Shown: in pieces, positions 15,725 to 24,156 of the stretch
Numbering within the stretch: position 1 is the first letter of the stretch
Layout: every line of letters begins with the position of its first letter
From: Natronosporangium hydrolyticum
GTDB taxonomy: Bacteria; Actinomycetota; Actinomycetes; Mycobacteriales; Micromonosporaceae
Reading direction: 5' to 3'
DNA: 64,000 bases
Assembly: GCF_016925615.1 (NCBI RefSeq)
Contig: NZ_CP070499.1
Coordinates: 4,588,001-4,652,000, forward strand
Position numbers and translations under genes: made by a program
Notes under the pieces: model-generated
The model's database searches: none
Seen by the model: the letters and a program-made list of their open reading frames with translations, nothing else
Told to the model about the DNA's origin: nothing

Positions 15725-17770
15725 TCAGGTCAGCTGCGCCGCCAACTCCTGCTCGTCTGTGACCGGCCGGTCACAGACGAACTGGCGGCAGACGTACGCC
15801 GTCGACTCGCCGCCCCGCCAGGTCCGGCCCGCCAGCAGCGGCACCCCCGGCTGGTCCGGACCACCCGCGACCACCACCGCCCCCGGCGGCGCCAGCCGGT
15901 ACGCGGTGCGCACCAGCGGATCCCCCACCGGATCGTCGGTGACGATCGCGATCTCATAAGGGCCGGAGAGCAGCGCCTCCCCCACCGCACACGCGTAACC
16001 GATGAACCGGGGATGCTGCTGCGCCAACGGCGCCACCGTCGCCAACGCCCGCTGCGCCGCCTCCCGGTAGCGCGCCTCGCCGGTGAGCGCGGCGTACGCG
16101 GTGAGCGCCCCGGCCACCGCCGACAGGCCGGACGGGCTGGCGTTGTCGGTCGGGTCCGCCGGCCTGGCGACCAGCTGTTCAGCGTCGTCGGCGGTGTCGA
16201 AGAAACCGCCCTGGCCATTGTCGAACCGGGTCAGCGCCACCTCCAGCAGCTCCCCGGCGAGGGTCAGCCACCGACCCTCGCCGGTCAGCTGATGCACCGC
16301 ACAGAACGCCTCGGCCACCGCCCCGTAGTCGTCCAGCACCCCCGCTGGCTGGCCGACGACGCCGTCGCGGGAGACCCGCCGCAGCCGCCCGTCGACGATG
16401 TGGGAGGCGAGCACCTCCGCGGCCCGGCCGATCACCACGGTCAGCTCGTCCAGCCACGGCGGCTGCTCCGGGTCCGCCACCGGCGCCGCCACGGTACGAG
16501 CGACCGACAGATACTCGGCCAGCGCGGTGACGGTCAGCCCGTTCCAGGCCGCCACCACCTTGTCGTCCCGGGCCGGCTGCGGGCGCTGCGCCCGGGCCAG
16601 CGCCAGCTGCCGGCGTACCCGTTGCCACCGGTCGACCACCGTCGGGTCGGCGCCGTCGATGTCCCGTGCCAGCTGCAGCACGCTGGTGCCGTGCTCGAAG
16701 GTGCCCGGCTCGGTGACCCCGAAGACATCAGCTGCCCAGTCGCCGTCCGCCTCGCCCAGCACCTCCCGCAGCTGAGCCGGCGTCCACACATAGGTGGCGC
16801 CCTCCACCCCGTCGGTATCGGCATCCAGCGCCGAGGCGAACCCGCCCTCGGGAAGCAGCAGATCCCGCAGCAGGAAACCGACCGTCTCCCGGGCCACCCG
16901 CCCGGCCAGCGCCCCGCTGCCGTCGGCGGCGGCCAGGTCCCGCCGCCACAGCTGGGTATAGGCCCGCAGCAGTAGCGCGTTGTCGTAGAGCATCTTCTCG
17001 AAGTGCGGCACCGTCCAGGTTGCGTCCACGCTGTAGCGGGCGAAGCCGCCGCCGAGCTGGTCATAGATCCCGCCCCGGGCCATCTGCTCACTGGTGTGCC
17101 GGACCAGCTCCAACGACCCCGGGTCACCGGTACGCGCCACCTGCCGCAGCAGAAACAGCAGGTTCATGTGCGGCGGGAACTTCGGAGCGTCCCCGAACCC
17201 GCCGTTGACCTGGTCCTGCTCCCGCACCAGCTGGGCGGCGGCCGCGTCGAGCTGGCCTTCGTCCAGGGCGGTGCCGGCGCCGGGAGGCACCGCCACCCGC
17301 GCCAGCGCCTCCACCACCGCCGCGCTCTGCCGCGTGACCGCGTCCCGCTGATCCCGCCAGGCCGCACCCACCGACCGCAACAGCTGCGTGAACTGCGGCT
17401 TGGGGAAGTAGGTGCCGCAGAAGAACGGCTCCCCCTCAGGAGTGGCGAAGACCGTCATCGGCCAGCCGCCCTGCCCGGTCATCGCCTGGGTGGCGGTCAT
17501 ATACACCGCATCGACGTCGGGCCGTTCCTCGCGATCCACCTTGATCGACACGAACCCCTCGTTGAGGGCGCGCCCGACCTCCGGGTCTTCGAACGACTCA
17601 TGCGCCATCACGTGACACCAGTGGCAGGCGCTGTACCCGACAGAGATCATGATCGGCACGTCCCGCCGCCTGGCCTCGGCGAACGCCGGCTCGCCCCACT
17701 CGAACCAGTCGACCGGGTTGTCGGCGTGCTGCAGCAGGTACGGAGACGTAGCGTCCGCGAGTCGGTTCAC
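15725..17770 (-). CDS. YyaL/SPATA20-type thioredoxin-domain protein (DUF255)
   Basis: A 681-residue protein with an N-terminal thioredoxin-like DUF255 domain ([15 protein letters not shown], then [18 protein letters not shown] with the CxxC-like CHWC) and a C-terminal (alpha/alpha)6 barrel like N-acylglucosamine 2-epimerases. The marker [10 protein letters not shown] and the conserved FYDTAD-type region ([17 protein letters not shown]) are present. No signal peptide. The family is widespread, but its biochemical role is unsettled. The GTG at 17768-17770 is used because the family begins [16 protein letters not shown] here. It ends 98 nt before the AsnB/CofE-like gene on the same strand and may be co-transcribed. 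Confidence 0.93.
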   Translation of the reverse strand: MNRLADATSPYLLQHADNPVDWFEWGEPAFAEARRRDVPIMISVGYSACHWCHVMAHESFEDPEVGRALNEGFVSIKVDREERPDVDAVYMTATQAMTGQGGWPMTVFATPEGEPFFCGTYFPKPQFTQLLRSVGAAWRDQRDAVTRQSAAVVEALARVAVPPGAGTALDEGQLDAAAAQLVREQDQVNGGFGDAPKFPPHMNLLFLLRQVARTGDPGSLELVRHTSEQMARGGIYDQLGGGFARYSVDATWTVPHFEKMLYDNALLLRAYTQLWRRDLAAADGSGALAGRVARETVGFLLRDLLLPEGGFASALDADTDGVEGATYVWTPAQLREVLGEADGDWAADVFGVTEPGTFEHGTSVLQLARDIDGADPTVVDRWQRVRRQLALARAQRPQPARDDKVVAAWNGLTVTALAEYLSVARTVAAPVADPEQPPWLDELTVVIGRAAEVLASHIVDGRLRRVSRDGVVGQPAGVLDDYGAVAEAFCAVHQLTGEGRWLTLAGELLEVALTRFDNGQGGFFDTADDAEQLVARPADPTDNASPSGLSAVAGALTAYAALTGEARYREAAQRALATVAPLAQQHPRFIGYACAVGEALLSGPYEIAIVTDDPVGDPLVRTAYRLAPPGAVVVAGGPDQPGVPLLAGRTWRGGESTAYVCRQFVCDRPVTDEQELAAQLT

Positions 17771-17881
17771 TCCCCCACCCTGTCACACCAAGTCGGGCTC
17801 GCCACCGGTCTGCGGCCGACGCCGGCAACCGCGTCCAACCAAACCCTGGTCTCGCGGCTCCTGGCGTTGCGCCCCGACGGA

Positions 17882-17887
17882 TACAAT
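17882..17887 (+). promoter_or_regulatory. -10 element candidate for higBA
   Basis: TACAAT, close to the sigma70 consensus in otherwise GC-rich DNA, lies 49 nt before the higB start. No good -35 is present at 16-18 nt, so regulation by HigA binding nearby is plausible but unproven. Confidence 0.35.
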
Positions 17888-17936
17888 TGCATGGACACCG
17901 TGAAAGCGTGTACCGTGGCGTGGTGGGGGAAACACT

Positions 17937-18224
17937 TTGATCGCTTCGTTCGGCGACGCAGCGACGGAGGCCTTGTTCCACGGACGCACCAGCCGCGCCC
18001 GGCGCATCCCAGCCAACATCCGCGCTGCGGCGCTCCGGAAGCTGGATATGGTCAACGCGGCCCGGGAGCTTCGTGACCTGCGGGTACCGCCGGGTAACCG
18101 GTTGGAGGCGTTGAAGGGAGACCGTGCAGGAGACCACAGCATCCGGGTAAACGACCAGTGGCGCATCGTCTTCCGTTGGGAGAGCGGAGACGCGCACGAG
18201 GTCACGATCGTCGACTACCACTGA
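17937..18224 (+). CDS. higB: HigB-type RelE/ParE toxin
   Basis: A 95-residue RelE-superfamily mRNA interferase candidate. The family pattern is clear: residues 31-57 carry ALRKLDMVNAARELRDLRVPPGNRLEALKG, abbreviated here as the helix-strand core, followed by HSIRVNDQWRIVFRWE and the terminal VTIVDYH. The arginine pair in SIRVNDQWRI and the terminal Tyr-His are the usual functional residues of HigB. The TTG at 17937 has GGGGGA six nt upstream. It sits 9 nt before the antitoxin gene, in the toxin-first order typical of higBA. Acts on translating ribosomes in characterised relatives. Confidence 0.92.
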   Translation: MIASFGDAATEALFHGRTSRARRIPANIRAAALRKLDMVNAARELRDLRVPPGNRLEALKGDRAGDHSIRVNDQWRIVFRWESGDAHEVTIVDYH

Positions 18225-18233
18225 GGAGGACAG

Positions 18234-18521
18234 ATGCTGCCAGCGAACCGGATCCCAACCCACCCCGGTGAGGTCCTGAGCGAGGAGTTCCTCAAACCGC
18301 TCGGCTTGACTCAGGTAGCACTGGCCGAGCACCTGGGCGTACCAGTTCAGCGAATCAACGAGCTTGTGCGTGGTAAGCGGGGCGTAACGCCGGAGACCGC
18401 CTGGCTCCTGGCTGGCGCCTTCGGGACCACCCCTGACTTCTGGATCAACCTCCAGACCGCCCACGATCTAGCCGTAACCAGGCCGACCCGGGGCGTCCCG
18501 CAGCTCGCTCAGGCGGCTTGA
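18234..18521 (+). CDS. higA: HigA-type XRE antitoxin
   Basis: A 95-residue helix-turn-helix antitoxin. It opens IPTHPGEVLSEEFLKPLGL, the HigA signature, followed by the HTH TQVALAEHLGVPVQRINELV and RGKRGVTPETAWLLAGAFG. The ending TTPDFWINLQTAHDL is also conserved. It should bind HigB and repress the shared promoter upstream of higB. A strong GAGGAGGACAG precedes the ATG, so the antitoxin is probably translated better than the TTG-started toxin. Confidence 0.94.
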   Translation: MLPANRIPTHPGEVLSEEFLKPLGLTQVALAEHLGVPVQRINELVRGKRGVTPETAWLLAGAFGTTPDFWINLQTAHDLAVTRPTRGVPQLAQAA

Positions 18522-18609
18522 CATACGGATCAGCAAGGTAGCTGGGCCGGTTCGCCGAGGCACGGGCGCCGCATCCCGGAGACTGGCGTTGGCGTCGGGC
18601 TGATTTCTT

Positions 18610-19614
18610 TCACACGGTACGGGCCAGCTCCGTCAGGTGGCTCTGCGCAGATGCTCCCCACCCGGTCGGGTCGTCGCCGGGCGGCACCATCGCCAGGGCG
18701 TGCCAGAGCAGCAGGATGTCCCACCAGCCGGCCTCGACCGGGGTCAGCCGGCGTACGGACTGGTATCCGGCGAGGAACCCCGCGCGAACCTCAGCCGACA
18801 CCGGTCCCCAGTTCCGGAAACGGGTCCCGAGCAGGACCGCCGACCGTGCCAGCTCGACGACCCGGTGGTCGAGCCGAGCCTCCTCGAAGTCGATGATCGC
18901 GGCGACTTCGGCTCCGGCGCACAGGACGTTGGCGGAGCGGAAGTCATGGTGGACGAGCTGGGCCGGCAGGTGGTCCGTCGGCGCGGCAGCGATCAACCGG
19001 CGCAGGAGATCGCGAGCCGCGGCGGGTACCTGCCCGGCGCTGGTGTCGAGCCAGTCGGTGACCCGGGTCGGCAACGGGGCCGGCGACGGTTCACCCGGAT
19101 TAGCCAGCGAGGCGACCCGATCGGCGTCGGGGTACACCGCCAACGCGGCCTGCAACCGGGCCAAGGCCGCGCCGGCCGCTCGCACCTGATCGGGGTCAGC
19201 GGTGTCGAGCAGGTCGCCCTGGATCTCGCGCTGCAGGCACATCGAGACACCGTCGACCTCCAGCTGAAGCCGGCCGTCCAGGGCGGGGACTGGCGCCGAG
19301 ACCGGCAGCCCCTGGCCGTCCAGCCAGTGCGTGAGCCGGGTCATCTCCCACAGTCGCGGGAACCGCTCGGGCGCGACCGACCACTTCGCGAGCAGCCGGC
19401 CGGATGGCGTGACGACCCAGGCCAAGGCGTTGCGGTCGCTGATCACGATCCGTTCACAGGAGTGGACCTGGACACCCCAGCACTCGCCCAGCGTGGTGGC
19501 GACCCAGCGGCCGGCCGACTCCTCGTCGCTGAAGCCGAACCTCTCCTTGAACGCGAGGTGCGGGTCGTGAGCTTCCCACAGCATCTCCAGCACCGGAGCA
19601 CCCGAAACCGCCAT
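18610..19614 (-). CDS. Aminoglycoside-phosphotransferase-fold kinase
   Basis: A 334-residue protein of the APH/choline-kinase fold. The Brenner-type catalytic loop LVHHDFRSANVL and the metal-binding IIDFEEARLDH are intact, and LLAKWSVAPERF contains the candidate ATP-binding lysine. The tail LLWHALAMVPP is typical of homoserine-kinase-like or maltokinase-like APH proteins. The substrate is unknown; it could be a small alcohol, an antibiotic or a sugar. The ATG at 19612-19614 is used because the family fold begins just after it; the frame is open further upstream but reads as non-conserved sequence. Divergent from the small membrane gene at 19706. Confidence 0.85.
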   Translation of the reverse strand: MAVSGAPVLEMLWEAHDPHLAFKERFGFSDEESAGRWVATTLGECWGVQVHSCERIVISDRNALAWVVTPSGRLLAKWSVAPERFPRLWEMTRLTHWLDGQGLPVSAPVPALDGRLQLEVDGVSMCLQREIQGDLLDTADPDQVRAAGAALARLQAALAVYPDADRVASLANPGEPSPAPLPTRVTDWLDTSAGQVPAAARDLLRRLIAAAPTDHLPAQLVHHDFRSANVLCAGAEVAAIIDFEEARLDHRVVELARSAVLLGTRFRNWGPVSAEVRAGFLAGYQSVRRLTPVEAGWWDILLLWHALAMVPPGDDPTGWGASAQSHLTELARTV

Positions 19615-19705
19615 GCGTCGTATCCCATCATGGCAGCGACCGGCTCCGCGCCCGGCACGCTCGATCACCAGCGAGCTTGACAGAGGTCGTCCCAGCCACG
19701 AGAAG

Positions 19706-19957
19706 ATGGGGGCATGCACGGTTTCGAGCAACGCTGTCGAGAGCGCAACCGCGGGGTTCGATGTGATCGATAGGTCCAGCCCGCCGTTTTTGGCCACATT
19801 CCTCGGAATGGTCCTGGCCGGAGCCGCCCTCATTCTGTCGATCCCCCCGCTCTTCAGTCCACACGAGCCGTACCAGCGGTGGATCACCGGCACCTTGGCC
19901 TGCCTCTTTCTGGTCATGACCGCGGGGGTTTTCTGGCTGCGGCGTAGCAGATCGTAG
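19706..19957 (+). CDS. Small two-helix membrane protein
   Basis: An 83-residue frame with two clear membrane segments: FLATFLGMVLAGAALILSIP and WITGTLACLFLVMTAGVFWL. A short basic C-terminus (RRSRS) follows. It fits neatly between the divergent kinase gene and the convergent propeller gene, which supports its reality. No strong Shine-Dalgarno precedes the ATG at 19706. Function unknown. It could be a non-coding frame, but two well-formed helices with positive-inside tails are hard to get by chance. Confidence 0.5.
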   Translation: MGACTVSSNAVESATAGFDVIDRSSPPFLATFLGMVLAGAALILSIPPLFSPHEPYQRWITGTLACLFLVMTAGVFWLRRSRS

Positions 19958-19959
19958 CT

Positions 19960-21252
19960 TCACCCAGCGGATGTCTCGGTGTTCGGACCCGGCTTCCGAA
20001 TAGACCGCTCCTGCCAGCTTCGTGCCCGCTTCCGCAACCACCGCCACACTCCTACCAGCAGGCTCCCCAGCAGACCAATGCCGGTGGCCGATGTGAGGTG
20101 GCTGCGCCACCAGGTCCACCACGCCTCGTTGGTGCCGAAGACCGCGGAGTGGGCCTGCCCGGTCAACGCCTCGGTAGCCCAGACGCTGCAGCGCACCTCC
20201 AGCCGTGGCGCGAAGACGATCAGTCGCTCGACTCGATCATCGACCACCCGCACTACGCTGGCGCGGCCGCTCTCCCGTTCATAGGTGTGAACCACCGGGG
20301 CTGATCCGGCCCAGGAAATGGGACACGAGAGCGCTCGCGAAACCATCACCGGGGCCGCGAGCTGCATACCGTCCCGCAGCGAGAATCGCCGGAGCTCATC
20401 CTCGCTACCACCGCGCTCGATGATGGCCAACTGGGCACCATCGGGAGCGACCGACACCGTCGAATCCAGCGGCGTCTCCAGCAGATCCGAGGCCGAGACC
20501 CGCCACGGCGACTCCGGCTGCAACTCCACGGTGCGCAGTGTCTCCCCCGCCAACGACACCACCTTCGCCGCCACAACGGTGGTTCGGCCGCGCGCGGGAT
20601 CGCCGGAACCGGCCAGCCACACTACCGAGGCCCGGCCAGCCCAGCCCGCCACCACGCCCGGCCCGGTCAGCTCTGACTGACTGCCATCGACGCCGAGCAC
20701 CACTACCGGATCATCCTCGGCGGTCGGCACCAGCACCCGGCTGCTGTCCGGCGACCAGAACGGGTCGGTCATCCAGCGCACGTCGACGTCCGGGAAGGAG
20801 GAACGTCCACCATCGATCAGATCGCGGATCTCGAGGGCCCCGCGATAATATTGAAGCAGGTAACGGCCATCTGGCGAGAGCTTGGCCGTCCGGCCAAACC
20901 CTGGCTGGTCCGGCAGCCTCCATCGGGCGCCGCCGTCCGACACGGCAGAGACGCTCCCACCTGCCTGGATGGTGCCGGCGGCGGGCCCAGGCGCGTCAGG
21001 AAGGCGCCTGCGCCACCCGAACTTGATGTCGGCCCGCTCCGGGTAGCCTGCCACCGCCGTCTCCCCGGCCCCGCCGGCTCCGTTGGTGGGCGGTCGCTCC
21101 AACCACAACAGCACCGCCACCGCGAGGACCAGGACGGTTACCGCGCCCGCCAGTCCACGCCGCCACCCGGCCCGCCGCCCTCCGGGCGTCTGCCACCAGG
21201 TACGGGGATACACCACCACCTGCGGGTGCTCGCTCGCCCCGGTCACCGGCAC
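19960..21252 (-). CDS. Membrane-anchored beta-propeller-like protein
   Basis: A 430-residue protein with a basic N-terminus, a transmembrane helix at about residues 34-50 (GAVTVLVLAVAVLLWL) and an extracytoplasmic domain. A second helix lies near the C-terminus (IGLLGSLLVGVWRWL), followed by a basic cytoplasmic tail. The middle contains repeated propeller-blade strands such as KLSPDGRYLL, WSPDSSRVLV and VAPDGAQLAII, typical of WD40/TolB-like repeats; about five to seven blades are possible. The GTG at 21250-21252 has GGAG 5 nt upstream. No enzyme motif. Probably a surface sensor or scaffold; the assignment rests on the repeat pattern only. Confidence 0.75.
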   Translation of the reverse strand: MPVTGASEHPQVVVYPRTWWQTPGGRRAGWRRGLAGAVTVLVLAVAVLLWLERPPTNGAGGAGETAVAGYPERADIKFGWRRRLPDAPGPAAGTIQAGGSVSAVSDGGARWRLPDQPGFGRTAKLSPDGRYLLQYYRGALEIRDLIDGGRSSFPDVDVRWMTDPFWSPDSSRVLVPTAEDDPVVVLGVDGSQSELTGPGVVAGWAGRASVVWLAGSGDPARGRTTVVAAKVVSLAGETLRTVELQPESPWRVSASDLLETPLDSTVSVAPDGAQLAIIERGGSEDELRRFSLRDGMQLAAPVMVSRALSCPISWAGSAPVVHTYERESGRASVVRVVDDRVERLIVFAPRLEVRCSVWATEALTGQAHSAVFGTNEAWWTWWRSHLTSATGIGLLGSLLVGVWRWLRKRARSWQERSIRKPGPNTETSAG

Positions 21253-21321
21253 ACACTCTCCTCATTGCTGGCGATGTCCAGCTTAGACCCCGCGCCGCCA
21301 CCGGGCGACCGCCAGCAGCGC

Positions 21322-21327
21322 TATCGT
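21322..21327 (+). promoter_or_regulatory. -10 element of a leaderless promoter for the DUF429 gene
   Basis: TATCGT lies exactly 6 nt before the ATG at 21334, placing the transcription start on the start codon. There is no Shine-Dalgarno, consistent with a leaderless mRNA. Confidence 0.5.
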
Positions 21328-21333
21328 GTTCGG

Positions 21334-22026
21334 ATGTCGCCATCCAGGGTGCTCGGTGCAGACGCCTGCAAGACGGGTTGGATCGGCGTGGTCCTGCACC
21401 AGGGCGCCGCTACGGCACACGTCTCGAGGACAATCGCCACCCTGGTCGCCGAGGCCGAGGTGGCTGGTCAGCTCGCCGCCATCGGCATCGACATCCCGAT
21501 CGGTCTTCCGGACACCGGGCGGCGGGAGGCCGACATGCTGGCCCGTCAACGGCTGGGGCCTCGACGATCATCGGTGTTCATGACGCCGGTACGGGCAGCG
21601 CTGGCGGCCGGCAGCCACGCGCAGGCGGTGCAGGTGAACCGGGAGCGGGCAGGCGAGGGCGTCTCGGCTCAGGGATACGCCCTGCGGTCGAAGATTCTCG
21701 AGGTCGACGGCTGGACACGGCAGGCGGGACGGCGGGTCGTCGAGGTGCACCCCGAGGTGTCGTTCGCCAGCATGGCCGGCGGGCCGCTGCTCGACAGCAA
21801 GCGCACCTGGGCCGGAGCCCAATATCGCCAGCGTCTGCTGGCCGAGGCCGGAATCGAGCTACCCGCCGAGCTGGGGGAGGCGGGTCGCCAGGCAGCCGTG
21901 GACGACGTGCTCGACGCCTGCGCCGCCGCCTGGACCGCGGCGCGCGTCGCGGCCGGCACCGCGACGCCGCTGCCGGACCCGCCGGTTACACACTCCGACG
22001 GCTGGCCAGCAGCGATCTGGGTGTGA
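21334..22026 (+). CDS. DUF429 family protein (predicted RNase H-like)
   Basis: A 230-residue cytoplasmic protein. It opens RVLGADACKTGWIGVVL, where the first Asp begins the RNase H-like fold, then has AIGIDIPIGLPD (second acidic strand), GPRRSSVFMTPVRAAL and VVEVHPEVSFASMAG. It ends with an Asp-rich helix (AVDDVLDACAAAWTA). These are the conserved elements of DUF429. Members are predicted nucleases or nucleotide-binding proteins without an established role. The ATG at 21334 is supported by a leaderless -10; the frame is open further upstream through the neighbouring antisense gene and should not be extended. Confidence 0.9.
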   Translation: MSPSRVLGADACKTGWIGVVLHQGAATAHVSRTIATLVAEAEVAGQLAAIGIDIPIGLPDTGRREADMLARQRLGPRRSSVFMTPVRAALAAGSHAQAVQVNRERAGEGVSAQGYALRSKILEVDGWTRQAGRRVVEVHPEVSFASMAGGPLLDSKRTWAGAQYRQRLLAEAGIELPAELGEAGRQAAVDDVLDACAAAWTAARVAAGTATPLPDPPVTHSDGWPAAIWV

Positions 22027-22147
22027 ACCAACGCCCTGATCCACGCCTTTAGCTCCCCCGGCCACCGCTCACTCGGCTACGCCGACCCAGCCAATCCCGT
22101 CTTCGAGAATCAGCACCGGAGTGGCGTCAGCGTCGACCTCCGGGCTA

Positions 22148-22177
22148 TGATGAATCATCAGGTCATCCCCTGATTCA
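22148..22177 (+). promoter_or_regulatory. Overlapping inverted repeats, candidate operator of the XRE operon
   Basis: TGATGA-A-TCATCA (22148-22160) is a perfect 6-bp-arm inverted repeat. Overlapping it, TGAATCA (22151-22157) pairs with TGATTCA (22171-22177) across 13 nt. The site ends 14 nt before the XRE start codon, where an autorepressor would act. Confidence 0.5.
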
Positions 22178-22191
22178 AAGAGGTGGTTACC

Positions 22192-22530
22192 ATGACAATG
22201 ACCAGCGTCGGCGCGCTGATAGAGCGTGCCCGGGCGACTGCCGGCCTCAGCCAACGTGCCCTTGCTGACGTCACCGGCATCTCGCAGTCCACGCTTTCAC
22301 GGATCATCTCCGGGGATCGGGGAGCCAAGCTGCCCGAGGTGGTCGCGATCGCGTGGGCAACCGGGCACACCGTCGCCCAGCTAACCGGGACCAGTACCGT
22401 GGCGGACACGGCGCAGTGTGCGGCGCGCGCAACGAACCACGCTGAGATGGATAGCATGCGGCGGTCATTGCTCCACTTCCTGGAACTCGACGACTACCTC
22501 GCCGACCACGCCATCCCCGCCACAATCTGA
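22192..22530 (+). CDS. XRE-family helix-turn-helix regulator
   Basis: A 112-residue DNA-binding protein. The HTH covers residues ~7-60: IERARATAGLSQRALADVTG, ISQSTLSRIISGDRGAKLPE, then VVAIAWATGHTVAQLTG. A short C-terminal helix region (MDSMRRSLLHFLELDDYLAD) could mediate dimerisation or contact with the protease. GAGGTG precedes the ATG at 22192 by 7 nt. First gene of a compact three-gene operon with an ImmA/IrrE protease (17 nt gap) and a PIN-like gene. By analogy with ImmR/DdrO systems, the protease may cleave this repressor; this is inference. Confidence 0.88.
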   Translation: MTMTSVGALIERARATAGLSQRALADVTGISQSTLSRIISGDRGAKLPEVVAIAWATGHTVAQLTGTSTVADTAQCAARATNHAEMDSMRRSLLHFLELDDYLADHAIPATI

Positions 22531-22547
22531 CGTCGCGGCAGATTTTC

Positions 22548-23414
22548 GTGACCGCTGAGAGCGAAGGGCGGACCGCCGCGGCACGGTTTCGCCAAGAACA
22601 TCACATGGGCGTGCAGCCATTCGGCGACTTCGTGGCGATCATCGAGCAGGCCACGGGGATCGACGTTGCGGTGCTTGACGTGGGCCCAGACGAACACGGA
22701 CTGACGATGCGCGATCCGCGCCGCAATGCCGTGTTCATCGGTGTCGCACGCACCCAGCGGCCGATGCGGCAGCGCAGTACACTCGCCCACGAACTCGGCC
22801 ACGTGCTGTTCGAGGATTGGGTCGACGATGGCACGGGCAGGTGGAGCGACCGGACTCCACGGGAAATCCGTGCCGACGCCTTCGCCCGCCATCTACTTGT
22901 GCCCGCCGACGGCTTGCGGGAGTTTCTCGGAAGCCAGCTGCCGATCAACCAGTCCGCCCTTTCCGCCGTCGTTCAACGATTCCTGGTCTCGCCGCCGATC
23001 GCTGCGATCGCGCTCCATCAAGCTGGGTACATCGATACCGCTACCAAGTCGGAGTGGATGAGTGTGTCCACGCCACAGCTGGCAGTCCGGTTCGGCTGGA
23101 TCGACCAGTACCGCACCCTGCAATCGGACTCCAATCAACGCAGAGCGCCGCAGCGACTGCTCGCCCGAGCTATCAAGGGCTACGTGGAGGGTGTGCTGCC
23201 CGCGCAGGCTATTGCCACCTTGCGAGGAATCAGCTCGGAAGCCGCTATCGCAGAACTGCGAGAAGCAGGAATCGATCCCTCCAAACGGGAGATCGCCTGG
23301 GCAGACCCCAGCGACCTGCCCATCGTGGACGTGGACCTGGCCGCGTTGGAGGAGGACCTCTCTTCGACGGACGACGATGGACATAGCTCCACGGCGGAGA
23401 GAGGTACCGCGTGA
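22548..23414 (+). CDS. ImmA/IrrE family metallo-endopeptidase
   Basis: A 288-residue zinc peptidase. The HEXXH motif is STLAHELGHVLFED (His81, Glu82, His85), with the third-ligand helix REIRADAFARHLLVPADGL downstream, as in ImmA/IrrE. Residues ~190-240 form a second helical part (RLLARAIKGYVEGVLPAQAI) of unknown role. The last ~50 residues are acidic and close with DLPIVDVDLAALEEDLSS. The GTG at 22548 lacks a strong Shine-Dalgarno. The stop overlaps the start of the next gene as GTGA. Characterised relatives cleave a cognate XRE repressor, and such a repressor is encoded directly upstream. Confidence 0.92.
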   Translation: MTAESEGRTAAARFRQEHHMGVQPFGDFVAIIEQATGIDVAVLDVGPDEHGLTMRDPRRNAVFIGVARTQRPMRQRSTLAHELGHVLFEDWVDDGTGRWSDRTPREIRADAFARHLLVPADGLREFLGSQLPINQSALSAVVQRFLVSPPIAAIALHQAGYIDTATKSEWMSVSTPQLAVRFGWIDQYRTLQSDSNQRRAPQRLLARAIKGYVEGVLPAQAIATLRGISSEAAIAELREAGIDPSKREIAWADPSDLPIVDVDLAALEEDLSSTDDDGHSSTAERGTA

Positions 23415-24025
23415 GCCACCGGCCGATCATCGATGCGGGACCCGGCCTCAACTTCTTCTCCATCCGCAAGGAACGCCTCCTCATCAGCGTCCTTGGCCAG
23501 CTCTGCGCCCCCGAGACTGTGCGGGAGGAGGTCTTCCGCAAGTCTCGCCAGGACGAACGCTTTCAAGGCGCCGAGCAGGTCTGGCGGAAGCTGACGCCCC
23601 GCTGGATGCAGATACTCTCGGACCACCCGACACCCGAGCTCGCCGCGGTTGTCCACCGGATCACCCGACAACCTATGAGACAAAGGATGAGGCAGCCGAA
23701 AGATCTGGGCGAGATCATGGTCATCGCGCACTCAGTCGTCGCTGCTGAAGCCGGCGCCTCGGTAACGGTGCTCATCGACGACGGTTACGGCGCGCAGCTA
23801 GCCACTTCCGAGATCAGCCGACTCCGTCGGCTTCGCGCTGGCAACCCTTCTGTAGGGTCAATCAACTTGGCAAGCACCATCACGGTCCTCCAGCGCGCGG
23901 CTCTCAAACGACACCTCTCGGACAAGAGCGCTATGCGCGACACCTACCGGCGGCTACGAGGACTGGACGATGGTCTGCCGCCGATCGAGACCACGGGCCT
24001 CCTATCAGCCGAGCTGTGGTCGTGA
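23411..24025 (+). CDS. PIN-like domain protein (putative nuclease)
   Basis: A 204-residue protein that reads as a PIN-like fold. The first acidic residue is in PIIDAGPGLNFF (Asp8), followed by APETVREEVF (Glu39/Glu40). The second half has KDLGEIMVIAHSVVAAEAG and then VTVLIDDGYGAQLA (Asp123/Asp124). These match the four acidic positions of PIN RNases and the layout of DUF3368-type PIN proteins, though similarity to classical VapC is low. It starts with a GTG inside the protease stop (4-nt overlap), so it is the last gene of the XRE-protease-PIN operon. Likely the toxic effector if this is a toxin-antitoxin or stress-response unit; that role is inferred. Confidence 0.7.
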   Translation: MSHRPIIDAGPGLNFFSIRKERLLISVLGQLCAPETVREEVFRKSRQDERFQGAEQVWRKLTPRWMQILSDHPTPELAAVVHRITRQPMRQRMRQPKDLGEIMVIAHSVVAAEAGASVTVLIDDGYGAQLATSEISRLRRLRAGNPSVGSINLASTITVLQRAALKRHLSDKSAMRDTYRRLRGLDDGLPPIETTGLLSAELWS

Positions 24026-24066
24026 ACGTCTGACGAGACCAGCAGAGGGCTGGCTCTGACGGCCCG

Positions 24067-24095
24067 ATGACAATCGAGGGTTTCTGGTGTACGCT
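24067..24095 (+). promoter_or_regulatory. Sigma70-type promoter for the MoxR-VWA operon
   Basis: ATGACA (24067-24072), 17-nt spacer, TACGCT (24090-24095). This is a good match to TTGACA-17-TANNNT, 62 nt before the first start codon of the operon. Confidence 0.5.
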
Positions 24096-24156
24096 GCCGG
24101 ACGATGATGACCTTCTTGTTCCGAAGGGAGGCTCCGTCCACGCCAGGTGAGTGCTG

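Noticed and set aside
15350-16975. Plus-strand open frame opposite the YyaL/SPATA20 gene
   Set aside because: No family features, while the minus-strand frame has intact DUF255 motifs.
17783-18205. Minus-strand frame opposite higBA
   Set aside because: Antisense to two clearly recognised proteins.
22069-22254. Small minus-strand frame upstream of the XRE gene
   Set aside because: Overlaps the XRE start and its operator, no ribosome site, no family resemblance.
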